From: Streptomyces minutiscleroticus | GTDB lineage: Bacteria > Actinomycetota > Actinomycetes > Streptomycetales > Streptomycetaceae | Reading direction: 5' to 3' | Length of the DNA stretch: 64,000 nt | NCBI RefSeq assembly: GCF_014650875.1 | Contig: NZ_BMVU01000034.1 | Span: 35,420-99,419, forward strand | Shown: positions 8,497 through 15,432 of the stretch, piece after piece | Position numbering within the stretch: the first letter of the stretch is position 1 | How the letters are laid out: each line of letters begins with the position of its first letter | The notes under the pieces: model-generated | Told to the model about the DNA's origin: nothing | The model's database searches: none | What the model saw: the letters and a program-made list of their open reading frames with translations, nothing else | Program-made: the position numbers and the translations under genes

Positions 8497-9453
8497 CTAG
8501 TCCTGACCCTCGTCCTCGTCCTCGTCCTGGCCCACGGTGACCACGATCTTGCCGCGGGTGCGGCCCTCCTGGTTGCTGCGGTGCGCGTCCGCCGCCCGCT
8601 CCAGCGGGTACGTCTCGGAGACGTGCACCGTGAGGACGCCCTGCTCGCACAGGTCCGACAGGTGCTGGAGGTCCGCCGGGTCGGGGCGGACGAAGTGGTA
8701 GAGGCCGCCGAAGTCGGTCACGGCCGGGTCGACGATCGAGGCCAGCCGGCCCTCCGGGGTGAGCACCTCGGCGGAGGCCCGCAGGGCGTCGCCGCCGACC
8801 GTGTCGAAGGCGGCGTCGACCCCGCCGGGGGCGAGGGCGCGCACGCGGTCGGCCAGGCCCTCGCCGTACTCGACGGGTTCGCCGCCCAGTTCGCGCACGT
8901 AGTCGTGGTTGTGCCCGCTCGCCGTGCCGATGACGCGGGCGCCCAGATGGCGGGCCAGCTGCACCGCGACGGAGCCGACGCCGCCCGCCGCCGCGTGCAC
9001 GAGGACGGTGTCGCCGCTCCGCACGTTCAGCAGCCTGCCGAGCGCCTGGTACGCGGTGAGACCCACCAGGGGCAGTCCCGCGGCCTCCTCGAAGCCGAGG
9101 TTGCGGGGCTTGCGGGCGAGGGTGCGCACCGGGGCCGCCACGTACTCGGCGAAGGTGCCGTGCGCGAGGAAGTCCTCCCGTACGTACCCGATGACCTCGT
9201 CGCCGGCGCAGAACTCCGGGACCGCGACGCCGGGACGGACCACCACTCCGGAGACGTCCCAGCCCGGGACCACCGGGAACACCGTGTCCAGCATGCCGTC
9301 CAGGTGGCCCTCCCGGCACTTCCAGTCGACCGGGTTGACGGACGCCGCGCGGACCTTCACCAGGACCTTGTCGGGGCCGACCTTGGGGTCGGGCACGTCG
9401 CCGAACTCCAGGACCTCGGGCCCGCCGTACCGGTCGTAAGTGATCGCCTTCAT
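8497..9453 (-). CDS. NADP-dependent quinone-oxidoreductase-like MDR enzyme
   Basis: A 318-residue zinc-independent medium-chain reductase. The N-terminal GroES-like part contains EVLEFGDVPDPKVGPDKVLVKV and ASVNPVDWKCREG. The nucleotide fold has VLVHAAAGGVGSVAVQLA. No catalytic or structural zinc cysteines are present, which fits quinone reductase and crotonyl reductase relatives. The protein ends in an acidic tail (GQDEDEDEGQD) encoded by a CCTCGT-type DNA repeat. ATG 9453 gives the normal N-terminus; 29 extra upstream codons are open but unlikely. It is a single gene. Confidence 0.85.
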   Translation of the reverse strand: MKAITYDRYGGPEVLEFGDVPDPKVGPDKVLVKVRAASVNPVDWKCREGHLDGMLDTVFPVVPGWDVSGVVVRPGVAVPEFCAGDEVIGYVREDFLAHGTFAEYVAAPVRTLARKPRNLGFEEAAGLPLVGLTAYQALGRLLNVRSGDTVLVHAAAGGVGSVAVQLARHLGARVIGTASGHNHDYVRELGGEPVEYGEGLADRVRALAPGGVDAAFDTVGGDALRASAEVLTPEGRLASIVDPAVTDFGGLYHFVRPDPADLQHLSDLCEQGVLTVHVSETYPLERAADAHRSNQEGRTRGKIVVTVGQDEDEDEGQD

Positions 9454-9632
9454 GTCCTCGACCCTCCCGTCCGGACCGCAGCCGTGCAAGCGGAGGCGCG
9501 GCGCGCGGTCCGGTCGGCCGCGCGCTCCGCCGGCCGCCACCGCGCGCGGCCGGCACCCCGTGTACCCCGGGCGTCACCGCGGACACCGGGGCGCGGAGAC
9601 GCTGATCACGTTCCGTCTCCGCACTGGACGGC

Positions 9633-9650
9633 ATACCGACCGGTCGGCAT
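9633..9650. promoter_or_regulatory. TetR-type operator upstream of the APH/ACAD operon
   Basis: ATACCGACCGGTCGGCAT holds a perfect 12-base palindrome (CCGACCGGTCGG). It shares ATACCGACYGGT with sites at 13724-13739 and 32798-32815, all in front of oxidoreductase-type genes beside TetR genes. Confidence 0.65.
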
Positions 9651-9672
9651 CATGAGTGGGTCCCACAACACA

Positions 9673-9755
9673 GGTGTGTGCCTACGGGTGTGGGCCTACA
9701 GGTGTGGGCCTACGGGCGGTGGCCCACGGCTGTCGGCCACGGGCGCGGGCCACCG
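9673..9755 (+). repeat. Degenerate 13-14 bp tandem repeat
   Basis: About six head-to-tail copies of a GGTGTGGGCCTACG-like unit, progressively diverged, lie between the operator and the start of the kinase gene. They form part of that gene's leader. Confidence 0.7.
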
Positions 9756-9786
9756 CCGGTGGGTCCGCAGACGCGAAGGAGCGACG

Positions 9787-10809
9787 ATGAGCCCAGACCA
9801 CCCGCCGGGTCTCGACCTCGGCCGGCTGCGCGGCCTGCTCGACCGGGAGCGGCCGGGCCTGGTCGGGGGCCCGCTGACCGGCCGGCTGATCGAGGGCGGG
9901 CGGTCGAACCTCACGTACGCCGTCACGGACGGCACCGGGAAGTGGGTCGTCCGCCGCCCGCCGCTCGGCCACGTCCTGGCCACCGCACACGACATGCGGC
10001 GCGAGCACCGGGTGATCAGCGCGCTGCACCCGACGGCCGTGCCCGTGCCGCGCCCGGTGCTGCTGTGCGAGGACGAGGAGGTACTGGGCGCGCCCTTCTA
10101 CGTCATGGACTTCGTGGAGGGCACCCCGTACCGCACGGCCGGGCAGCTGGCGCCGCTGGGTCCTGAGCGCACCCGCGAGGCGGTGCTCGGGCTCGTCGAC
10201 ACGCTGGTGGAGCTGCATGCGGTGGACCCGGCCGAGGTGGGTCTGGAGGACTTCGGGCGGCCCGCCGGGTTCCTGGACCGCCAGCTGCGGCGCTGGGGCA
10301 AGCAGCTGGACGCCTCGCGCAACCGCGACCTGCCCGGCATCGACGAGCTGCACGCCGCGCTCGGCCGGGACCTGCCCGACTCCCCCGCGCCCGCGGTCGT
10401 GCACGGCGACTACCGCCTCGACAACGTCCTGATCGGCGAGGACGACCGGATCAGGGCGATCCTCGACTGGGAGATGTCCACACTCGGCGACCCGCTGACC
10501 GACCTGGGGCTGCTGGTGATGTACAGCGCGCCGCTGGGGCTGCCGGACTCGCCCGTCTCCACGACCGCCTCGGCGCCCGGGCACCCGGACCCGTCCGAGC
10601 TGGTCGAGCGGTACGCCGCGCGCTCGGGGCGCGACGTGTCCGCCGTCTCCTGGTACACGGCCTTCGCCTGGTTCAAGCTCGCCGTGATCCTGGAGGGCAT
10701 CCACTACCGCTACACGCTCGGGCAGACGGTGGGCGCGGGCTTCGACCGCATCGGCGACCTGGTGCCCGTCTTCATCGCGCACGGACTGACGACCCTTCAG
10801 GAAGGCTGA
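9787..10809 (+). CDS. APH-fold phosphotransferase, putative 4-hydroxyacyl-CoA kinase
   Basis: A 340-residue aminoglycoside-phosphotransferase-fold kinase. The nucleotide-binding part has GGRSNLTYAV and a VVRRPP lysine/arginine strand. The catalytic loop is HGDYRLDN (206-213) and the metal-binding segment DWE is at 227-229. The sequence type is that fused to the acyl-CoA dehydrogenase in ACAD10/11, and of LvaA in levulinate catabolism, rather than antibiotic kinases. An acyl-CoA dehydrogenase starts seven bases downstream. By analogy it phosphorylates the 4-hydroxyl of a hydroxyacyl-CoA. ATG 9787 has AAGGAG at good spacing. Confidence 0.83.
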   Translation: MSPDHPPGLDLGRLRGLLDRERPGLVGGPLTGRLIEGGRSNLTYAVTDGTGKWVVRRPPLGHVLATAHDMRREHRVISALHPTAVPVPRPVLLCEDEEVLGAPFYVMDFVEGTPYRTAGQLAPLGPERTREAVLGLVDTLVELHAVDPAEVGLEDFGRPAGFLDRQLRRWGKQLDASRNRDLPGIDELHAALGRDLPDSPAPAVVHGDYRLDNVLIGEDDRIRAILDWEMSTLGDPLTDLGLLVMYSAPLGLPDSPVSTTASAPGHPDPSELVERYAARSGRDVSAVSWYTAFAWFKLAVILEGIHYRYTLGQTVGAGFDRIGDLVPVFIAHGLTTLQEG

Positions 10810-10816
10810 CCCGCCC

Positions 10817-12031
10817 ATGGACTTCGCGTTCGACGCGCGCACCGAGGAACTGCGCGCCAAGCTGCTCGCCTTCATGGACGAGTACGTGTATCCGGCGGAG
10901 CCCGTCGCCCACGAGCAGCGGGCGGCGCTGTCCTCGCCCTGGCGGACCCCGCCGGTGGTCGAGGAGCTGAAGGCCGAGGCCCGCCGCCAGGGCCTGTGGA
11001 ACCTGTTCCTGCCCGACTCCGGGTACGGGGCGGGGCTGACCAACCTCCAGTACGCGCCGCTGGCCGAGATCACCGGCCGCAGCCCGCAGCTGGCGCCCAC
11101 CGCGCTGAACTGCGCCGCGCCGGACACCGGCAACATGGAGGTGCTGGCCCAGTTCGGGGACGAGGCGCAGCGCAAGCAGTGGCTGGAGCCGCTGCTGGCC
11201 GGGGAGATCCGCTCGGCGTTCGCGATGACGGAGCCCGAGGTGGCCTCCTCCGACGCCACGAACATCACCACGCGCATCGAGCGGGACGGCGACGACTACG
11301 TCGTCACCGGGCGCAAGTGGTACATCTCCGGGGCGATGAACCCGGACTGCAGGATCTTCATCGTGATGGGCAAGACCGACCCGGACGGCGCGGACATCCG
11401 CCGCCAGCAGTCGATGGTGCTGGTGCCCCGCGACACCCCGGGCGTCGAGGTCCGGCGGGCGATGCAGGTCTACGGCTACGAGGACCACTGGCACGGCGGG
11501 CACGCGGAGGTGGTCTTCGACCACGCGCGCGTACCGGTGTCGAACCTGATCGGCGAGGAGGGCGGCGGCTTCGCCATCGCCCAGGCGCGGCTCGGCCCCG
11601 GCCGCATCCACCACTGCATGCGGCTGATCGGCATGGCCGAGCGGGCGATCGAGCTGATGTGCCGGCGGGCGGTCTCGCGTACGGCGTTCGGCAAGGCGCT
11701 GGCGCAGCAGGGCGTGGTGCACACCTGGATCGCGGACGCGCGCGTGGCCGTGGAGCAGCTGCGCCTGCTGGTGCTGAAGACGGCCTGGATGATGGACACG
11801 GTCGGCAACAAGGGCGCCCACACCGAGATCCAGGCCATCAAGATCGCCACGCCGCGCACGGTCGTCGACATCATCGACAAGGCGGTGCAGCTGCACGGCG
11901 CGGGCGGCGTGAGCCAGGACTTCCCGCTCGCCGAGCTGTGGGCGGGCGCCCGCACCCTGCGGCTCGCGGACGGCCCCGACGAGGTGCACCAGCGCTCCCT
12001 CGCCCGGCGGGAGATCAAGCGGTACCTGTGA
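10817..12031 (+). CDS. Acyl-CoA dehydrogenase, ACAD11/LvaC-like
   Basis: A 404-residue flavoenzyme of the acyl-CoA dehydrogenase fold. An N-terminal helical domain is followed by the FAD/substrate block FAMTEPEVASSDATNI and by the C-terminal helical domain. At the place where ordinary family members carry the catalytic Glu (YEGT), this protein has LADGPDEVH, the form seen in ACAD10/11 relatives, which eliminate phosphate rather than simply dehydrogenate. It is co-transcribed with the APH-like kinase seven bases upstream, so the two genes equal a split ACAD11. No electron-transfer flavoprotein genes are nearby. Confidence 0.88.
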   Translation: MDFAFDARTEELRAKLLAFMDEYVYPAEPVAHEQRAALSSPWRTPPVVEELKAEARRQGLWNLFLPDSGYGAGLTNLQYAPLAEITGRSPQLAPTALNCAAPDTGNMEVLAQFGDEAQRKQWLEPLLAGEIRSAFAMTEPEVASSDATNITTRIERDGDDYVVTGRKWYISGAMNPDCRIFIVMGKTDPDGADIRRQQSMVLVPRDTPGVEVRRAMQVYGYEDHWHGGHAEVVFDHARVPVSNLIGEEGGGFAIAQARLGPGRIHHCMRLIGMAERAIELMCRRAVSRTAFGKALAQQGVVHTWIADARVAVEQLRLLVLKTAWMMDTVGNKGAHTEIQAIKIATPRTVVDIIDKAVQLHGAGGVSQDFPLAELWAGARTLRLADGPDEVHQRSLARREIKRYL

Positions 12032-12098
12032 GCCCGCGGGCGCAGACCGCCGAATCCGGCTCCCGCTCGTCCCCCGGACGGGCGGGAGCCGGTGCGCG

Positions 12099-12701
12099 TC
12101 AGGGGCGCAGCGCCCGCAGCAGCAGGTCCGCCAGGTGGTCGGCGACCTGCTGCGGGGTGAGCGGACCGTCGGGGCGGTACCACGTCGACAGGTGGTGGAC
12201 GGAGCCGAAGTGGTAGTCCACCACCAGGTCCGCCGGGGTCTTCTCGGAGAAGACCCCGGCGGCCTGGCCCTCCTCGATCAGTGCCCGGAAGCGCTCGTGG
12301 TAGCGCCGGCGCTCGGCGCGCACCTGCTTGTTCTTCTCGGGGCTGAGGTGGTGCATCGAGCGGAAGAAGATCGCCGCGTCGTCGAGGTTGTCGATGGTGG
12401 TGACCACCACGTCGGCGGCGGCGCCGCGCAGCCGCTCCTCGACCGGCGCCTCGGCGTCCGCGAAGGCGTCAAGGCGCTCCTGCTGGACGCGCAGCACCCG
12501 CGCGTACACCTCGTGCAGCAGGTCGTCCTTGGAGCCGAAGTAGTGGTACAGCGCGCCCTTGGTGACACCGGCCGCCTCGACGATCTCCTGCACCGAGGTG
12601 CGGTCGTAGCCGCGCTCGGCGAAGAGCCGGGTGGCGGCGGCCAGCAGCCGCTGCGGGACGGGAGTACCGTCCCCGTCCGTCGTCCTGGGCACTGCCGCCA
12701 C
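12099..12701 (-). CDS. TetR-family regulator
   Basis: A 200-residue TetR protein with an N-terminal helix-turn-helix (LLAAATRLFAERGYDRTSVQEIVEAAGVTKGALYHYFGSKDDLL) and a helical ligand domain of the type that senses acyl-CoAs. GTG 12701 is chosen because GGAAAGG lies five bases upstream and gives standard TetR length; the frame is open a further 30 codons. It converges on the acyl-CoA dehydrogenase gene and precedes the SDR on the same strand. It is the best candidate to bind the ATACCGACYGGT sites at 9633 and 13724. Confidence 0.88.
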   Translation of the reverse strand: MAAVPRTTDGDGTPVPQRLLAAATRLFAERGYDRTSVQEIVEAAGVTKGALYHYFGSKDDLLHEVYARVLRVQQERLDAFADAEAPVEERLRGAAADVVVTTIDNLDDAAIFFRSMHHLSPEKNKQVRAERRRYHERFRALIEEGQAAGVFSEKTPADLVVDYHFGSVHHLSTWYRPDGPLTPQQVADHLADLLLRALRP

Positions 12702-12898
12702 CTGCCTTTCCGAAGTCACCGGCCGTCGCCGGCTCCGTACCGTCGTGCCGGACCCGTCGCGCCGCCGTCGCCGCGCGTCCCCGGACGACAACGCACCCTA
12801 CGCCGGAGGATCTTCCCACTGCCCGCTCCCGGTGCTCCGGGCAGCCCTCCTGCCGCGCCCGTTCCCGGGACCGTGCCGGGCCCGGGAACGGGCCCGGG

Positions 12899-13666
12899 TC
12901 ACGCCCCGCCCGCCTCCCACTTCTGCTGGATGTGGTTCATGCTCGTCAGCCAGCGGTCGGGGTCGCCGGCCCTGGCCCGGTAGTAGTCGGCGACCTCGGG
13001 GTGCGGCAGGATCAGGAAGCGGTCGGCGGCCATGCCCTCGAAGAGCGCGTCCGCGACGTCCTCCGGGTCGATGGCGGTGGGCCGCAGCACCAGGTCGCCC
13101 GCGCTGCCGGTGGCCTCCAGCAGATCGGTGCGCACGCCCTGCGGGCAGATCGCGTGCACCTTCAGGCCGCGGTGGCGGTAGGTGAGCGAGAGCCACTCGG
13201 CGAAGGCGTACGCGCCGTGCTTGGTGACGCTGTAGGGGGCGGCGCCGACCATGGTGAGCAGGCCGGCGGCGGAGACCGTGGAGACGAAGCGGCCGCTGCC
13301 GCGCTCCAGCCAGGCGGGGAGCAGCGCGTGCGCGGCGCGGACGTGGGCCATCACGTTGACGTCCCAGGCCCGTTCCCACACCTGCTCGTCGGCGGCCTCG
13401 GTGCCGGCCGAGCCGATGCCCGCGTTGGCGCAGTAGACGTCCACGGTGCCGCCGAGCGCCTCGCGCGCCTCGGCCACGATCGCGGAGGCGTCGCCGGGCA
13501 CGGCTCTCCCGCCGATCTCGTCGGCGACGGCCCTCGCCTTCGCACCGTCCAGGTCGTTGACGACGACGCGGGCGCCCTCCGCGGCGAAGCGGCGGGCCAG
13601 CGCCGCCCCGATGCCGCCTCCCGCCCCGGTGACGACCACTCCGGCACCCTGCACGGCTTCCACCAT
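12899..13666 (-). CDS. Short-chain dehydrogenase/reductase
   Basis: A 255-residue classical SDR. The cofactor loop TGAGGGIG is near residue 13, NAG is near 87, and the catalytic Ser-Tyr-Lys appears as STVSAAG...YSVTK. Its likely acyl-chain substrate is inferred from the neighbours. In levulinate pathways an SDR (LvaD) makes the 4-hydroxyacyl-CoA that the kinase phosphorylates, and this gene could play that part. ATG 13666 has GAGGGAGA upstream. The long open frame continuing upstream on this strand is antisense to the NamZ gene and not coding. Confidence 0.87.
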   Translation of the reverse strand: MVEAVQGAGVVVTGAGGGIGAALARRFAAEGARVVVNDLDGAKARAVADEIGGRAVPGDASAIVAEAREALGGTVDVYCANAGIGSAGTEAADEQVWERAWDVNVMAHVRAAHALLPAWLERGSGRFVSTVSAAGLLTMVGAAPYSVTKHGAYAFAEWLSLTYRHRGLKVHAICPQGVRTDLLEATGSAGDLVLRPTAIDPEDVADALFEGMAADRFLILPHPEVADYYRARAGDPDRWLTSMNHIQQKWEAGGA

Positions 13667-13723
13667 CGGTCTCCCTCGGTCTCGACGCGGAGCGCGGCGG
13701 CTCCGACTCCGCAGCGGCGACAG

Positions 13724-13739
13724 ACTAACCAGTCGGTAT
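13724..13739. promoter_or_regulatory. TetR-type operator before the SDR gene
   Basis: On the minus strand this reads ATACCGACTGGTTAGT. It matches the 9633 site over ATACCGACYGGT and lies 58 bp upstream of the SDR start codon. Confidence 0.6.
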
Positions 13740-13924
13740 GTGGTGGCGGAAGGGGAGGCCGGGACACGGCGGGACGCGGGCGCGGAGGGCGTGCGCCCGC
13801 CGGCGGCGGCACGTGCGGAGGGGGTGCGGCACGGCCGCCGCGTCCGTCCGCCTCGTTCCCCCGCGCGAAGCGGCGCGCTAGCGTGCGTGGCCATGACAGT
13901 CCCGTCGACTCCGGAGGTCACCGC

Positions 13925-15184
13925 ATGAACCTGTCGAGACGGGGTCTGCTCGCCGCGACCACGGGCGCGGTGGGCGGCCTGGCGGCCGCGTCCGGCGCGA
14001 ACCCGGCGGCGGCCGGCTCCGGCGGACCGGGCGGCCGCCGGCTGCGCACCGGCTTCGAGCGCCTGGCCGCGGACGGGTACGCCCTCCTGGACGGCGAGCG
14101 GGTCGGCGTCGTCACGAACCCGACCGGCGTCACCCGCGAGGTGCGGCACATCGTCGACGTCATGCACGCCGACGACCGCGTGGACCTGGTCGCCGTCTTC
14201 GGGCCCGAGCACGGCTTCCGCGGCACCGCGCAGGCGGGCGGCTCGGAGGGCCGCTCCGACGACCCGGCGACCGGACTGCCCGTCCACGACACGTACCTGA
14301 AGAGCGGGCGGGAGCTGGCGGACGTCTTCACCGCCTCCGGCGTCGACACCGTCGTCTTCGACATCCAGGACGCGGGCGCGCGCTTCTACACGTACATCTG
14401 GACGCTGTACGACTGCATGGAGGCCGCGCGGCTGGCCGGGAAGCGGTTCGTGGTCCTGGACCGGCCGAACCCGGTGACCGGGCGGGCCGCCCTGGGCCCG
14501 GTGCTGCACGAGGAGTTCGCCACCTTCGTCGGCCGCAAGCCGATCGCGCAGGCGCACGGCATGACGGTCGCGGAGCTGGCGCGGCTGTTCGACGCCGAGT
14601 TCCTGGACGGGGCCGTGGAGCTCGACACGGTCCTGATGACCGGCTGGCGGCGCGCGGACTTCTACGACGCCTCCGGGCTGCCGTGGGTGCCGCCCAGCCC
14701 GAACATGCCGACGCCCGACACGGCGCTCGTCTACTCCGGGACGTGCCTGTTCGAGGGCACGAACCTGTCGGAGGGGCGCGGCACGACCCGTCCGTTCGAA
14801 CTGCTCGGCGCGGAGGGGATCGACCGCCGCTGGGCCGAGGCGGCGAACGCGCTCGACCTGCCCGGCGTGCACTTCCGGGAGACGTACTTCGCGCCCGCCT
14901 TCTCCAAGTTCCAGGGAAGGACGATCGGCGGGGTGCAGCTCCACGTGCACGACCGGGGGGCCTTCGACCCCGTGCGCACCGGCGTCGCGCTGCTGGTGAC
15001 GGCCAAGGAGGTCTGGGACGGCTTCGCCTGGCGCTCCGACGGCTGGATCGACCGGCTGACCGGCTCGACGCGGGTGCGCACGATGATCGACGCGGGCGCG
15101 TCCGCCGACGAGGTCGCGGCGGCCTGGCGGGGCGAACTGGCCGCGTTCCGGCGCGTGCGGGAGCGGTACCTGGCCTACCGCTGA
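13925..15184 (+). CDS. DUF1343 / NamZ-like secreted exo-N-acetylmuramidase
   Basis: A 419-residue exported protein of the DUF1343 family, whose characterised member NamZ (GH171) releases terminal N-acetylmuramic acid from peptidoglycan fragments. The N-terminus MNLSRRGLLAATTG is a twin-arginine-like signal ending near residue 30. Family blocks are GVVTNPTGVT, FGPEHGFRG, FDIQDAGARFYTYIWT, DRPNPVTG and GTNLSEGRGTTRPFE. It probably takes part in cell-wall turnover. ATG 13925 follows GGAGGT. It is a single gene, converging on the acylase. Confidence 0.85.
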   Translation: MNLSRRGLLAATTGAVGGLAAASGANPAAAGSGGPGGRRLRTGFERLAADGYALLDGERVGVVTNPTGVTREVRHIVDVMHADDRVDLVAVFGPEHGFRGTAQAGGSEGRSDDPATGLPVHDTYLKSGRELADVFTASGVDTVVFDIQDAGARFYTYIWTLYDCMEAARLAGKRFVVLDRPNPVTGRAALGPVLHEEFATFVGRKPIAQAHGMTVAELARLFDAEFLDGAVELDTVLMTGWRRADFYDASGLPWVPPSPNMPTPDTALVYSGTCLFEGTNLSEGRGTTRPFELLGAEGIDRRWAEAANALDLPGVHFRETYFAPAFSKFQGRTIGGVQLHVHDRGAFDPVRTGVALLVTAKEVWDGFAWRSDGWIDRLTGSTRVRTMIDAGASADEVAAAWRGELAAFRRVRERYLAYR

Positions 15185-15194
15185 GCCCTCTCCC

Positions 15195-15257
15195 GGCACC
15201 CGGCACCCGGCACCCGGCACCCGGCACCCGGCACCCGGCACCCGGCACCCGGCACCC
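15195..15257 (+). repeat. Heptanucleotide tandem repeat (GGCACCC)9
   Basis: Nine perfect copies of GGCACCC start 11 bases after the DUF1343 stop, in the spacer between convergent genes. The unit length equals that of the 6820-6861 repeat, though the sequence differs. Confidence 0.95.
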
Positions 15258-15391
15258 GGCCCATGGTCCCCGGCCCTGGCTCCGGCGGACGCGGACCGCG
15301 CGGCCCGGGACCGTCCGGCCCGGGTCCGGCGGGCCCGAAGCTCCCACCGGACCCGGTGGCGGCGGGTTCCCCCCTCGGTCCCGCCGCCGCG

Positions 15392-15419
15392 CGCCCGGGT
15401 CCGCGGCCGGACCCGGGCG
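15392..15419. terminator. Bidirectional terminator
   Basis: A perfect 12-pair stem (15392-15403 with 15408-15419) closes on the CGGC tetraloop. A second nine-pair hairpin (GGCGGCGGG 15358-15366 with CCCGCCGCC 15380-15388) lies just before. Both are between the convergent DUF1343 and acylase genes. Confidence 0.85.
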
Positions 15420-15432
15420 TCCCCGCACCCCG

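Noticed and set aside
9787..10809. Aminoglycoside resistance kinase
   Set aside because: The fold is shared, but coupling to an acyl-CoA dehydrogenase and the ACAD11/LvaA-like sequence point to lipid or keto-acid metabolism.
15195..15257. CRISPR-like array
   Set aside because: The GGCACCC copies are contiguous with no spacers, and no cas genes are nearby.
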